Assembly (NCBI RefSeq): GCF_003473485.1
Contig: NC_053045.1
Coordinates: 62,931,994 to 62,995,993 of the forward strand
Direction of reading: 5' to 3'
Length of the DNA stretch: 64,000 nt
Source: Medicago truncatula
Taxonomy: Eukaryota > Streptophyta > Magnoliopsida > Fabales > Fabaceae
The notes under the pieces are model-generated. The model was not told where the DNA came from, did not search any database, and was given only the letters and a program-made list of their open reading frames with translations. Numbering within the stretch: position 1 is the first letter of the stretch; each line of letters starts with the position of its first letter. The translations under genes and the position numbers were made by a program. Shown here in pieces: positions 20,690 through 32,265 of this stretch.

Positions 20690-23400
20690 CTTAAGTTGCT
20701 TCATATCATATGTTCCACGATATAAGTAATAACTTCTTTTAGTGTTGCCTTCCTCTGTTCCTTGAAGTTCCATAGCTCATGTACAGCATACCCACCACTT
20801 GGGTTGTATTCATTTACTTCTTTCAAGGCTGTTTCAACAGCTGAATATATCTCATCTCCCCATTCCTGCTTGAGCTTTTTCAATTTCTCATCTTCCTCAT
20901 TTATAACTGACTGTGTCAATATAACAGTATTACCGTGTTAATTACTATACTATTTCTACATTGAAGCATAGCTACTTCAAAAACACAGAGCATGTCTTTA
21001 TGGTACATACCTCATGGGTATCATTCACTCTGACCACTTTAAAAGGGTGCCATGCTGAATTTTTCACATGCTCCCAGCTTCTTCTTGAGAAACAAAAACC
21101 TTCTCATCAAGGTCTCCCATTCTTTTCGTCCCAATATTAGTTTTATTAATACCCGTCACCATTTCATTTAACCCCTAAAACAATAGAAATTAGATTGCTT
21201 CATCATCTTGATCTTCAAGATGTTTCATAACTTGCAATTTCCCTTTTAGTTCCTCAATCTCCATTTCTTTCTAATTTTTGTTTGGCATCTAGTTGCTTTT
21301 CCAATTGAAGGATCTTGTTTAAGGCCTCTTCTTTTTCCCTCGGGTAGTTTGGAAATCCAAATCAGCAAAAAAAATCATGTGCTGCTGTAGTGTTGTCTTT
21401 TTATAAACGAGAGTAAATAGAGGGCAAACCTTTTGGTCTTCAACAAGCCTGAAGACATTCTCATAAGCTATATTCTGCTCCTTTGAAGCCAATAAGAGTG
21501 ACTCGTTCCTCGAGTCTTTCTAGAAGGACAAAGAAGTAATATTTGAATCTTGAGGAAGTACACATACATGCTAAAAAATTTTAAGTCTTGAGGCACATCA
21601 AGCAAGTAGAGATTAGAAAGTGGGATGAAAGAAAACACATCAGGCAGATGTGGTTTTTTATGGATTTTGAAAGATGAATTTTTAATCCAAAAAAATAAAG
21701 GATTATTTTTCAAATGAAAAAATGCACACTAATATTTCATAGATCATATGAAACTACAAATCTTTATAACAAAATTTCGACATAAATGAGGTAGTTAAAA
21801 CTAAAACCATATATTTGTAAAAAAAAAAAAAAAAAAAAAACTAAATCCATATATATAGTATACATTGATATTTCCTCACAATAATCAAAAGCTTTTGGCA
21901 TATAGACTCTCAGTCCAATTAGTAGATGGTGGAAGGCCAATAAAAGTTGGGATTCACTTAAAGGAGTCAATAGGATCAAAATAAAGCACTTTGTTATGCA
22001 GATCAAGAGCAACCAAGGACATTGGTAGGATACCATCGACAAAGACAGGTCTAATTTTTAGCAAGGACAATGGTAGATAAGAATGTATGAGTTATGACCA
22101 GCAACAAAAAATATTTAAAATGTGCAAATACTAATTGAAAAATGCAATATATACCTTCTTCTTGTCCTCTTCCAGTTTCTGTCTCTCTTGATCAGTTAGT
22201 ACCTCACGCTTATTTAGATCTCTGCTCCAGGTATCAAGCTTCCGCATTTTTTCATCCAATTCATTACGCAACTTTTCTTGTTCTTCCAAGATCCTTCGTA
22301 ACTCCTCACGGGCTTTACGCTGCATACTCCTTGACTCTAATAATAAAATAAAAATAAAAAAGTGAGACAGACATTTTTGTAGCATTAAAACCTATGCAAG
22401 TTTTTTTCTACTCTTCTGCCTCAATGATCGTACAAGAATAGAAAAACATACATGGCCAAACATGAAGCACACAGCCTTTACATACAATAAGGCAAAATCA
22501 GATTCTAACAGACATTATACAAACCTTCAACAAAAGCATTGTGAAGCCTGTCATTCTCCTCCAGCATCCTACTTAAGGACATGGTCTTCTCATTATACTT
22601 ATACCGAATTATGTTGAGGTTTTCATTTGGAATGTCAATTTCATTGGTCAGGTTTTCCCGTTTGCTATTTTCTCTTTCAGATGCTTCTTGAACAATATCC
22701 GAAATTGTTCTCAGCCTTCCTTTGTTCCGAGGGTACTCCCCGATTGGCCCTCCACAATTATAATCATCTTCACGTGCAACCCATCCATAAATGTCTGAAC
22801 TGGCCAGCATGTCCATTGAATTCCATTCCTTCTTCCCATGATGTTTAGTTTCAAAGGATTTCTCAAATTCACTTGCATTCTTGAAACCATTCCAGTCATT
22901 GTTGAAGTCTACTACAGCCTGAGTGTCACCATCCATGAAGAATACATGGACATCCAATGGTCTGTACTTGGCAAATTCCTTTAGCCAGTATCCAGAATCG
23001 TTAAGGTTGCTCTTAATGTTAACGATTATACCTGTCCATGGCCAACATAATTCTCAACCTGCGGTACAGGTTGGTTGACAGCTTCGGCCAAAGCCGGGGG
23101 AGGTATTTGGTCTGCTTCATTTACTAGGTCGGTCTCCAAATACTTTGCCAGAGCGAGGTGGTTTGCCTTTTGTTTGGCGTTTCTGTTTGCTGAACCTTTG
23201 CTTACTCCGGTTTCATGTTGCATCAAATCCTTATATTTGAACTCTTGCTTCTTTTTTCCAGCACAATATGGGCACCTGAGTGTGCCGTTTAAGTTCTTCA
23301 CTTTGTATTTACCATCCTTTAACTCCTTATAAGGTTTGTCAGAGTATTCCTCAATCTCAGACTCACTGATATCTGACTCTTCTTCAGAGCTGTAGTCCAT
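20690..23400 (-). pseudogene. IDN2/FDM-like gene, decayed copy
   Basis: Same exon order as the intact gene at 36028-39242: zf-XS and start of XS (23400-23026), rest of XS and coiled coil (to 22505), coiled-coil exon (22131-22340), XH exons (about 21170-20700). Visible lesions: a one-base deletion after ENYV near 23051 shifts the frame in XS; a 4-base insertion near 21270 shifts the coiled coil; about 430 bp between the coiled-coil exon and the first XH exon are missing near 21195; two deletions of about 24 and 34 bp lie in the first XH exon near 21070-21110; and 5 extra bases just before the stop change the last residues. It cannot make a full protein, though a truncated zf-XS peptide is possible. 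The lesions are clearest by comparison with the right arm. Confidence 0.92.
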
Positions 23401-24582
23401 TGAAGCTCTGCATACAGTTACGAATGTCAGTTCATAAGTATAAAGTAGCATATAATTTGATGAGGAATATCAATCAACAATGAGCAATAGCATGTAATTT
23501 AAATGAAGAAAAGAACATTAATCAACAATATACAGTTGCATATAATTGAAAGGAAAAAACTAATAATAACGGAACAAAGGTTAAATTTTAGAATAACTCA
23601 GATGGGATATTTTTGTTTGGTAGTAAAGGGTGGATGGAATATGCTAGTTAATTTTTAAAAAATAGATATCACATTCCCATCTATAACACCAATCCACATA
23701 CCCTAAAAAAGGTCACTTTCACAGAATATGAATAGGTGAAAATAAATAAAGTTGGTTGAAAAAGAAAACAGAACTTGTGATCGACAGTTTGATTTCTGGA
23801 ATGGTGATTCTAAACAACAAATTTTAAATTGCGGAGGAATTTGTCTCAAACATCTGCAGATGCCCGATAGAGAACAAATTCAAAGAAGCACACCAAATAC
23901 ACGGGTATATAGAAGCATCTCTGGATAAGAGCATAAAATATATGTTTTTCATAAAAGAAAACAACATTACAGTGAGATAAATGGACATGAGAGATATATA
24001 TGATGCAATTAGAAAAAAGAATAAGATATTCCCCAAAGCAAAACAAACTGCATAAGTGCATAACATGCATTGTGCACAGTTTACAAATACAAATTCAGAA
24101 CATATAAGGAAAACTACAGCCATGCATGAAGCAGAGTTACATCAAAATGCACTACTTATTAAAAATATAGATTCAATAACATGCACTCTCCCAAAAGAAA
24201 TACCACACACAACTAAATAACTAAAAATTGTTAGAAAACAGTCTGCTAGTAATTGAAAGAAAGCTATGAAACACTGACACTGACACTGCACATGACATAG
24301 ACACATCATGAGAAAATGAATTATTTGAACGTAATCACATGTGTCAGTGTCATGTTAGTGTCCGACACCGACCGACAAGTGTGGGACACGCCTTTGATCA
24401 GAGGTGTGTGCCACAAAGAAAGAAAGACTGGTTGAAACTAGGAAACATAATATACAAATAAAAGACCTTATAATACTCTAGTTCCTATCACAAAAATGCA
24501 GAGCTAAGAATGGGAAGGAATAAAAAAACAGCATTTAAACTTTCACACATAGGTATTCAACTAAAAACCACTTGTGTATAAC

Positions 24583-26110
24583 CAGGCCCGGCCCTGAGGG
24601 AGTGCAAACAGCTCAACCGAGCTGGGCCTCCCCCAAGGATGGACCTAAAAAAAAAAAAATATGCCCAGTAGTATACCATCCTCCAATAAAAAAAAAAAAT
24701 TATTTCATGCCCTCACCAATTCGTCGCTCACTCGCTCATCACTACTCAATACTCATCACCGATTTTCTTCCCACCGATTCAGAACCACCACCACTAATCA
24801 ATCATCAATTGATTCACATCATCAGGCTTTCGTTCTTCTTCTTCCTTCTTCACCAAATCATCACTGATTCACGGTTTCAATCAGTTTTCCCCTTTCCATA
24901 ACAACACTGTTTGGTAAGTAAATAAACTCTCTTTCATTAATTTGAATGTTGAAATTGCTAAAATAGAGATTGATAGAGATTTGTTGAATGTTGAAAACAA
25001 CATTGTTTCAAATTTCAATCGGTTTTCCCCTTTCCAAAACAACACTGTTTGTTGAATGTTGAAATTGCTAAAATAGAGATTTGGTTGATTATCAACAGAA
25101 ATAGTAATAATTGATTTCTGCATATTTACTGTTTTGGGAGTTTTTGTTAAAATTATTCAAATTTCAGTGTATAATTGAATTTATATATCATATATGTTGC
25201 TAATTACTAATTATATTTTAATTTTATTTTATGGTTCAATCTCAACATTGTATGTCTAATGATGTGGTTCAACTTCGACATTGCGGAATTGGTCAAGAAC
25301 GGTGAAGAATTTCAGGTTCTTTATTTTTTTTTTATTCTTCCTCTATGCCTCCTAAATTGGCTCCTCCTAGATTGCCGCCTAAGATTAGAAAGTTTGAGTC
25401 TCGCGCTGAGAAGCGTAGGAAAAAGAAAAAAATTGCTTAGTTAATTGAATCCCAAACAGGAGCTCTTGATAAATTTATTGTAAAAGAAACACAAATTCCT
25501 TTTGATGATAGTCCTGTTGATACTATTCCTGTTGATGCTATTCCCGTTGAAAATGTTGATGTTATGCCTATTCCTATTGACGACATTCTTGTTGATGCTA
25601 TTCCTATCGATGATAATGTTGCTGTGGATGTTGATGTTGAAAACCTTAATGATAATGAAGATGATAATCAAAATGTTGATAATGTTAATGACATTCACAT
25701 TAGTGTAGATATATTTGATCCAAGAAATTGGGATTCTCTCGAGTCTAAAATGATTGAGTTGTTAGCTACAAAAGGCCCTATAAGAGATTTAAGTATCGTG
25801 AAGGGTCCTAGAGATAAATCTTCTAGACGCTTTACGGCTAATTTGTATACTAGAACTTTATCAAATGGAGAGAAGTGTGATAGAGATTGGCTTGTTTATT
25901 CAAAAGAGCTTAGTGTTAGGTGGGGGTTCCTCATGTATACGGTAGTCATTTTCACCTTTGGGTGTACCGCATATATACGGCACCTTGTATTTATCTTTTA
26001 AAAAATATAAATAGAACATTGCTCTTTTAAAAAAAAAATACGTTTTGATTTTATCACTGGCCTCTTTTCATTCCCAGAGCCAAGCCTCCGAATTCTCAGG
26101 GACGGCCCTG
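24583..26110 (+). mobile_element. hAT element with deleted transposase, nested in the LINE
   Basis: Terminal inverted repeats CAGGCCCGGCCCTGAG and (reverse complement of the right end) CAGGGCCGTCCCTGAG. An 8-bp target duplication, tgtataac / tgtattgc, has two changes. The subterminal part has gtgcaaacagctc..gagctgggcctccc, shared with the 27.8-kb MITE. A donor-like gtaagta at 24914 follows a UTR-like leader. A block of about 80 bp is repeated (24880-24990 and 25018-25090). Confidence 0.85.
25345..25930 (+). pseudogene. hAT transposase N-terminus (TTF-type zinc finger), broken
   Basis: Starts MPPKLAPPRLPPKIRKFESR, has a TAG stop after KKKKIA (about 25438), then continues in frame with an acidic Val-Asp-Pro repeat region. 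It reaches FDPRNWDSLE, LLATKGPIRDL, FTANLYTRTLSNGEKCDRDW and LVYSKE, typical of the start of the TTF-type zinc-finger domain of plant hAT proteins. After this the sequence jumps to unrelated DNA, so the finger, catalytic core and dimerisation domain are deleted. Confidence 0.8.
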
Positions 26111-26129
26111 TGTATTGCTTACCGCTTGT

Positions 26130-27160
26130 GTATAAATGAATTATTAGACACCTCTCACTTCAAAGTAGAAAGCTCATGGGATTTGGTTCGGAAACTCAAG
26201 GTGCCATCGAGAGTTAAAAATCTCATATGGCGCATTTGTAGAAATTGTCTTCCGACGCGTAAATGGTTGCAAGATAAGGGAGTTAATTGCACTACTGTTT
26301 GTGCATTTTGTAATTTGGAGGAAGAGGACAACATGCATCTGCTTTTCAAATGTGCTGGCAGTAGAAATATATGGAGTATGTGGAATGCTTACTATTCTGT
26401 CAACCATATTCTAGATGGATATCAGGACATCAAGGAAGTTATCTTCAAAACACTTCATGTACTCCAACATGAAGATGCTTCTCTTTTTGGCTATATTATA
26501 TGGAGCATTTAGAAGCAGAGAAACAATAAGATTTGGAAAGAAGTAACTGATGCGCAAGGCTTTGTTTTTGATCGTGCCAAATCACTTTTAGAAGATTGGA
26601 AGGCGACAAGGTCCATTCAAGGAAGTACGAGAATACCCAGCTAGCAACGTGAAGTGGATAAAACCAAGACCAGGGAGGTTTAAATGTAACATTGACGCAG
26701 CTTTTTCTGAGACGGTGAATCTGGTTGGCATAGGGATGTGCATTAGAGATGAGAACGGTCACTTTGTGTTGGCTAGAACGGACTGTTTCAGCCCTATGTG
26801 TGAATTACATGTTGGAGAAGCTTTAGGCCTTTTATCTGCTATGGATTGGGTTCATTTGTTGCAACTGGGAACTGTTGACTTTGAGATGAATGCGAAGAGA
26901 GTAGTTGATAGCATAAATTTCAGTCATACTAATGTTACAGAGTATGTAAATATCATTTCTAATTGTAAAACTCTCTTTAGCCAATTTTATGAAAACTCAT
27001 GTGTTGAGTTTGTACGGAGGCAAGCAAATGAGGTTGTCCATAGTTTAGCTAAGGTGGCCTTATCTTCAGCTAGCAAATATTGGTTACCATACCGAATTGT
27101 ATTGAACACATTCTGTTTAATGAAATGCAATAGACTTATTCCTCTCAAACAAAACAAAAA
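26130..27160 (+). pseudogene. LINE 3' end: RT zinc-binding and RNase H domains
   Basis: First part: WDLVRKLKVPSRVKNLIWRI, CLPTRKWL, then CAFC and HLLFKCAGS, the zinc-binding region after the reverse transcriptase (C-x2-C ... H-x4-C). A TAG follows IIWSI at about 26510. Second part from 26652: KPRPGRFKCNIDAAF, GIGMCIRDENGHFV, HVGEALGLLSAMDW and FVRRQANEVVHSLA, a complete RNase H-like domain of plant L1 elements (Asp and Glu visible). Two frames plus an in-frame stop make it inactive. Confidence 0.85.
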
Positions 27161-27594
27161 AACTAAAAACCACATATCTCCAAATTAACATAACCCTGAC
27201 ATAAAACTAAATTAGTAAATATCACAAATAATATGCAAAACGTAGAATCTAAAAGAACAAAAAATAAAATTGTTACTGATCCTGCACAATGCAGCATTTA
27301 TTTCAAGTTCATGAACATCCACTCTTAACCCTAATTTGTTAATTAACCATCACTAATTACTAATTAACAGATTTTGTACGAATATATGAGAAACCACATT
27401 TGCAAAAATAACTTAATCGATCAAAACAATATGACCTAAATTAGGTTGTAAATTAGGAAAATCAGCAACAAACGTATCAAATAATACATGCAATTCTACA
27501 ATAGAAGAAAAAAACGAAAACAAAAACTACGTAAGCTCAGAGAAGAACAAAATGGAGAGACAGAGATAGATTTTTACTTTGAGGTGGTTACTAG

Positions 27595-28361
27595 AAAGAA
27601 AAATAAAGGATATGAGAATGAAGAGTTTATGATATATACAAAGGTATTTATAGGTATAAAAAGCTCCTAGAATTATGACCTGAACTTGGTGGAATACTAA
27701 GTGATTCTATCACAATTACTAAGTGATTGTCTAGCAATTAGGAAGTACTATGATACAATTAGTACACGCCGTCTTTGGGGATGTGCAAACAGCTCTATAG
27801 AGCTGGGCCTCCCTAATTTTGAGCCCAAAATATATATTTTTTTAAATATATAATGCTGCAAATATTAATATATTCAAGTAACGTTGAAATGATAATAATA
27901 CTAATGGCATGTGCTAGTGGCATAACACTAGGGTGTTGAGCATTTTGGCTCTAGCTCAACTCCCACTGATGCCAAATTTTTATATATTTTTAATTGTATT
28001 TTTTTCCCAGCATAATAGGGTCTTTTTGGTCCTAATTTTAATGGAATTGAGTTCTATATCCTCAATACTATCTCTTCTACTTCAGTTCAATTATAATGTT
28101 TTTATCTTTCTATTTTAAGTCTAATGGCCTTTGTCGTATATAATCGCAAAGTTCTAACAACAAACATTATAATTATTCTTTAAAAAAATTAAAATAAAAT
28201 AAAAACATAATAGTTTTGTTTCTCTTATAAAAAAAATTTATTTTTTTAGGAGCCTTTTTTTACTAAGAGAGCTAAGCCTCCAATTTTACTGGGACGACCC
28301 TGAATTAGTACTATCTAGTATTGAAGGATGTGAATAAGCAAGTATTCATTATTCTTTAACT
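27595..28361. mobile_element. 767-bp insertion with 7-bp flanking repeat, itself holding a hAT MITE
   Basis: Compared with the right arm, this block is extra. It is bounded by ttactag at 27588-27594 and 28362-28368, consistent with a target duplication, and the right arm reads straight through ttactag. The ends (aaagaaaaataaagg and the complement of attattctttaact) are only weakly inverted, so the family is unknown. Loss from the right arm is the alternative. Confidence 0.6.
27765..28302. mobile_element. Non-autonomous hAT MITE with perfect 8-bp TSD
   Basis: 538 bp flanked by AATTAGTA (27757-27764 and 28303-28310). Its subterminal gtgcaaacagctc and gagctgggcctccc, and the right end gctaagcctccaattttactgggacg, match the hAT at 24583-26110, so the two are one family. 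It has no transposase. Confidence 0.88.
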
Positions 28362-28482
28362 TTACTAGGGAAGAGTTGCTCGTCGGGAAGGGCAGCGATC
28401 AGAGTAAAATGTGAGGGTATGTGGGACCGGGCTTCTCTTACGGAAAAGAGATAACTTTATTTGTCATGCTATCTGTGTTGTC

Positions 28483-28857
28483 CTCTATCGGCATACTATT
28501 TTACAGTTGTGAAATGCTTTTTGAAGTGTCGAAATGTTTTGTACCACGTTAAGTTTGACGGAATCATGTGTGAATATGCATTTAGTTTATTTTTGTAAAT
28601 TGGCAGATAAAACATTTACCTCATTCTTAGCAGTATACAATACAAAAAGTTATTTTCAGGGCTCTTGAAATATTTTATGGAAGATACAAGAGCATAGGCA
28701 TGAGGCTGCAAGTTTACAAGCATGACCAAGAAGACTCTTGTACAAAAGGCTGACTACATAGGAATCCTGAATTAATAAAATGTCACAAATGACATTTGCA
28801 ATAAATAATTCCAAGACTTAATTTTGTCTTGAAGTAAAATGTGAATAAAAATAAAAG
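28483..28857. other. Spacer between the inverted-repeat arm and ABCI1
   Basis: Probably the ABCI1 3' UTR on the minus strand. No other feature seen. Confidence 0.4.
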
Positions 28858-29547
28858 TTAACTAATATCTGCCCGGTCAAGCATATCTATAAGTGTCATC
28901 CTCCTTGGAAACCTTGGTGGCAGCCTCAAGAGCATGGCATCTTCTATCTCAATGGGTAAATGAGTCGCCACAATCACAATTCCTCCCTGTTTCCTGTGTT
29001 CTGCAATAATGTACTCAAGTAACTTTACACCTTCATCATCTAATGCAACTGAAGGCTCGTCTAGCAACCATATGGGGCGATCAATTGCGAGCAATCTGGC
29101 AAGTTGCAATCTTTTCCGCTGGCCCATTGAAAGCATCTTTGGCTTTTCCTTAGCCAATCTTCCCAGTCCCATCAACTGAAGTGCAAGCTTAGCCTTCCCT
29201 CGCTTGTAATCAAGAAGTTCAAACAACTCAACATTGTCCAGAACAGTAGACTTCTCATTAATTCCATGCTTGAGGCAGACCCAGTTAAGCTGAAGCTTAT
29301 ACTGATGGAAGATTGTAGATTTTTGAATGTCATGGCCATTCCAAAGGATTTCTCCTGCAGAAGGACGAGAAAACCCAGCTAACATGCGCATGAAAGTGGA
29401 CTTTCCTGAGCCATTTGCGCCTGTTAGCACAAGTGCCCCTCCATCATGAAGAGAGACATTCACATTGGACAGAACTTGCGAGGCATTTCTCATGCAAGAG
29501 ACATTGTTAAGGAGGAGACGAGGGGGTGGAGGTTTTCTAATAGACAT
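28858..29547 (-). CDS. ABCI1: ABCI1/CcmA: ATPase of the mitochondrial cytochrome c maturation ABC complex
   Basis: Intronless coding frame of 229 residues starting MSIRKPPPPRLLL; the in-frame ATG four codons upstream is less likely because the plant family starts at MSIR and has this length. All ABC ATPase motifs are present: Walker A GANGSGKST (43-51), signature LSMGQ (139-143), Walker B IWLLDEP ending in the catalytic Glu (164), and switch His in VATH (196). The family pairs with mitochondrially encoded CcmB and CcmC to support haem handling for c-type cytochromes. As in its relatives it has no obvious targeting peptide. It sits inside the spacer of the FDM inverted duplication. The 5' UTR seems to have an intron (acceptor at about 29670, donor near 31015). 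Confidence 0.95.
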   Translation of the reverse strand: MSIRKPPPPRLLLNNVSCMRNASQVLSNVNVSLHDGGALVLTGANGSGKSTFMRMLAGFSRPSAGEILWNGHDIQKSTIFHQYKLQLNWVCLKHGINEKSTVLDNVELFELLDYKRGKAKLALQLMGLGRLAKEKPKMLSMGQRKRLQLARLLAIDRPIWLLDEPSVALDDEGVKLLEYIIAEHRKQGGIVIVATHLPIEIEDAMLLRLPPRFPRRMTLIDMLDRADIS

Positions 29548-31130
29548 CAAGTTTAACAATTGAAAACCACTGCCAATATCCGTAAATTCAGATTAATGCT
29601 TTCTGATCCTAAAATTAGTGCTGTTGATGACGAAAGCGCAAATCACAAAGCATCTCCAGCACATGTTCACTGTAAAAAATTTAACAAAATATTAGTAATT
29701 GTAAGCAAATAATTTATTGATTTCCTGAAAAGTGACTGAACATCAGGCAACAAATATGCCATTGTGTCATAAAAACTTTAATCACTACATAAATGTAGAA
29801 CGTTTAAATTACTCCTGATGTTCAAGCATTTTATTGGTCCCAAATTAAGGCGGGCATTGAGTGAATTGGCATGATAAATTTCGGATTATGGTTACCCCAG
29901 AACAAAAGAGCACTCACCTTAACCAACTATTAACACATTTCCTCTTTTGATTATATACACCAAACATGAGTCCTCAGCCCCCAGAAAATCTCCAACTGCC
30001 AATAAACAGATAAAATTTTAAATATTATCAAAATGTCTTCATACAATTGGAATTCTTAAAACTGAGTGTCTCACACTCAAGACAATTATTTAAACAAGAG
30101 TAACAGTTCAGTAGCAATCAGAGTTCATGTTCTAAACCATAATAATAAGCAGAACATTCATGTCTTACTGAAACATTCAGAGTTCTGAAGCAATCAGTAG
30201 CAATCGAAAACTAAAAAAATTCAATTTCACATTACTAAATCATCAAAGACACATACAAAATTACAAATCATTACCAGAATATTACATTCAATTTCACATT
30301 ACTAAAGAACATGTAATGATAAAAACACAACTTAAGAACATGTAATCATCAAATCAGAATCATAATTGAAGGAAATTACATTCAATTTCACATTACCTTA
30401 CAAGTTACAACAATTAGGGTTTGTGGAGAGAGATGGATGGAGACAGCTCCCTAAACTAAAGAATCAATACAGAAGATCGAGGAGGATGCGGCGGTGATGG
30501 ATGGAGAAGGAGGAGAGTGGTTGCGGCTCGCCGGCGGTGGTGTGGTGGTGGATGTTGTTCGGTGGATTTGCTTTGGCTGGGAAAAGAAAAAAGAGAAACG
30601 CGCAGATGAAAGAGAAAGAGAAAGAGGAGAGGAAATGAAATTGAATTGGTAATATTCATATTAGCGAAGGGCATTACGGTAATTTCAGGTATATAAAAAA
30701 GTATTTTTTTAAAATATGGGGTGGCGGTGGCGCTCCCCCTTCCCACCCCCCAGTTCCGCCACTGACATACCTGCACTATATCACTCTTTTCATTTCACAT
30801 TCATCCCCTTTCTTTTATTACATGAAATTAAATCCCATTACTAAAAAAAATTCATAACAGCAATGAACTGGAGCATTATTATATTAGAAACCATAACCAA
30901 GTACTCACTCAAGAAACAATCGCAATGGGTCCAATTTATTAAAATGAATATTAATTGGAATTTACAGAATATGTTTTAGAGAGATGATAAAGAAAGAAAG
31001 CATAATAAAACTTACCAAGAGAGATGAAGAATAACAACAAGGTAGGTTGTTGACGGTTTTACGCGGGCAAGAAAGGGATGGGCAGCGATGATATGAGAAG
31101 GAGGTGCGTTGTTTCAGAAAAAGGAAGAAG
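29548..31130 (-). other. 5' leader, 5' intron and promoter region of ABCI1, with a transposon end
   Basis: Minus strand: a donor-like cttg|gtaagt at 31016/31015 after a UTR-like exon (about 31130-31017), and an acceptor tttacag at about 29670. A 23-codon upstream ORF lies at 29664-29593. Between them is the transposon end listed at 30440-30764. The phrase ttcaatttcacattac occurs three times at 30220-30400. The UTR assignment is inferred from splice signals only. Confidence 0.4.
30440..30764. mobile_element. Element with GTGGCGGA-type terminus (one end resolved)
   Basis: The right end reads gttccgccactg (30753-30764), preceded by a G/C-rich ggtggcggtggcgctccccc. The same type of end, cagtggcggagc, is seen at 40647 and 52333. 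The left end and target duplication could not be found; the left limit given is only where the sequence changes character. Confidence 0.4.
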
Positions 31131-32120
31131 CGCGTTGTTTTTTTTTTTTACAAAATTACGCTTTTAATCTCTTAAATTAATTTTTAAATAACATTTAGTT
31201 AGATTAGGCGTCCGGTCTAATAATTTCAACATTTTACCGGTTGCAGACCATGTTAATTAAGCAAATGTTTTTTTATAAATCTTTTAATTTCGGTGTTTGA
31301 TTTTATTTCTGCCATGTGTCATTCATCCATAAAATGTTTTGTTTATTAAAACTTTTTTGTAAGGAACAACTATGATACGAGAAGATGAATATTTTTTTCT
31401 AAAACTGGTTTTAATCAAACAAATATTTTTTTTTAAAACACATCAATAGATGTTGCTTGATTTGAGGATCGGGACAGGTATTTTGTTTTAGAGTAATACC
31501 AAAAATCCCTAAAGATGGAGGATAATTAGATCCTAAAACCACAAGAAGATTTAGAAAAATTATCATAAGAAAAATATTTAGAAATACTTAAAGATGAATG
31601 AGTTGGACCAGACTATGGTATGTGATACTTTAATTCATGTATGTAACCGACCATGATTAATGAGATGTGATTTATAATAGAATATTATAACGTAATTGAT
31701 TTGGTACACTTACTTTATTATTATGTTGGTTCTTAACGATACAATATATTGTACCGTAGTAAGAGAAATGGCAGTGAGCGTTGGGATGCTTGCATCTTAT
31801 TTTCAAAATGTTTAGTTTGCCAAAAATACCTTTGGTCTATGTGAAATGAAATGACTACTATGGTTGGTAAGTATTCTTATTTGAACCTTTTTTTTTTTTT
31901 ATAGGGCTTTACCCAAAAAGGGAGCCCTTCCAGAAATTCTCAAAGGCCCAAGGCAAGCTCAGGCTCAGAGGGGGTTTGGAAATAGTTTTCAACCAGCAAT
32001 AGACGCGCCTCAGTTATTTCCTCATTAGCTACGTCATTGCCCCAAGCGCTATTTCCAAAGTTATTGGTAAGTGTTAACCGCTAGCAAATTATTTCATTGA
32101 CATTTCAAAATAACTTGGTA
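31131..32120. other. Intergenic, mostly AT-rich
   Basis: No coding frame. 31900-32060 is an unplaced block (accc..gggagcccttccagaaattc to gccccaagcgctatttcc) more GC-rich than its surroundings, possibly a repeat relic. Confidence 0.35.
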
Positions 32121-32265
32121 CTCCCTCCGTTTTTTAATATAAGCAAATTTTGACTTTTAGGTTCATTCAATCAATGATGTATGTGGTTTATATTATAGAC
32201 CACATACATCATTGATTGAATGAATCTAAATGTCAAAATTTGCTTATATTAAAAAACGGAGGGAG
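32121..32265. mobile_element. Stowaway MITE, near-perfect hairpin
   Basis: Ends ctccctccgttttttaatat and its reverse complement, flanked by TA (32119-32120 and 32266-32267), with inverted symmetry across nearly the whole 145 bp. This is a Tc1/mariner-derived Stowaway element of the usual plant type. A degraded relative lies at 45699-45829. Confidence 0.95.

Larger units (their letters stand above)
24572..27160 (+). mobile_element. L1-type LINE, 5'-truncated, with a hAT inserted in it
   Basis: Inserted into the 5' non-coding region of the FDM pseudogene. It is flanked by the 13-bp duplication aactaaaaaccac (24559-24571 and 27161-27173); the right arm of the inverted duplication has the empty site. 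The 3' end is A-rich (caaaacaaaaa). Only the last 1 kb of the LINE is present, plus the nested hAT near its 5' end. Confidence 0.85.
20686..28482. repeat. Left arm of a large inverted duplication (FDM locus)
   Basis: Reverse-complement homology to 34369-39232. Inner border: gtgttgtcctc at 28482 against gaggacaacac at 34369. Outer border: the last codons of the XH exon. The arm is longer than its partner because of insertions at 24572-27160 and 27595-28361, while it has lost about 430 bp near 21195. The two genes point away from each other (head to head). Confidence 0.95.

Noticed and set aside
24661-24901. Ser/His-rich ORFs at 24572-24901
   Set aside because: They lie in the non-coding leader of the hAT element, with a splice-donor-like site just after; no family resemblance.
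25441-25708. Asn/Ile-rich ORF on the minus strand and Met/Leu-rich ORF on the plus strand
   Set aside because: Both are shadows of the degenerate Val-Asp-Pro repeat in the hAT transposase relic.
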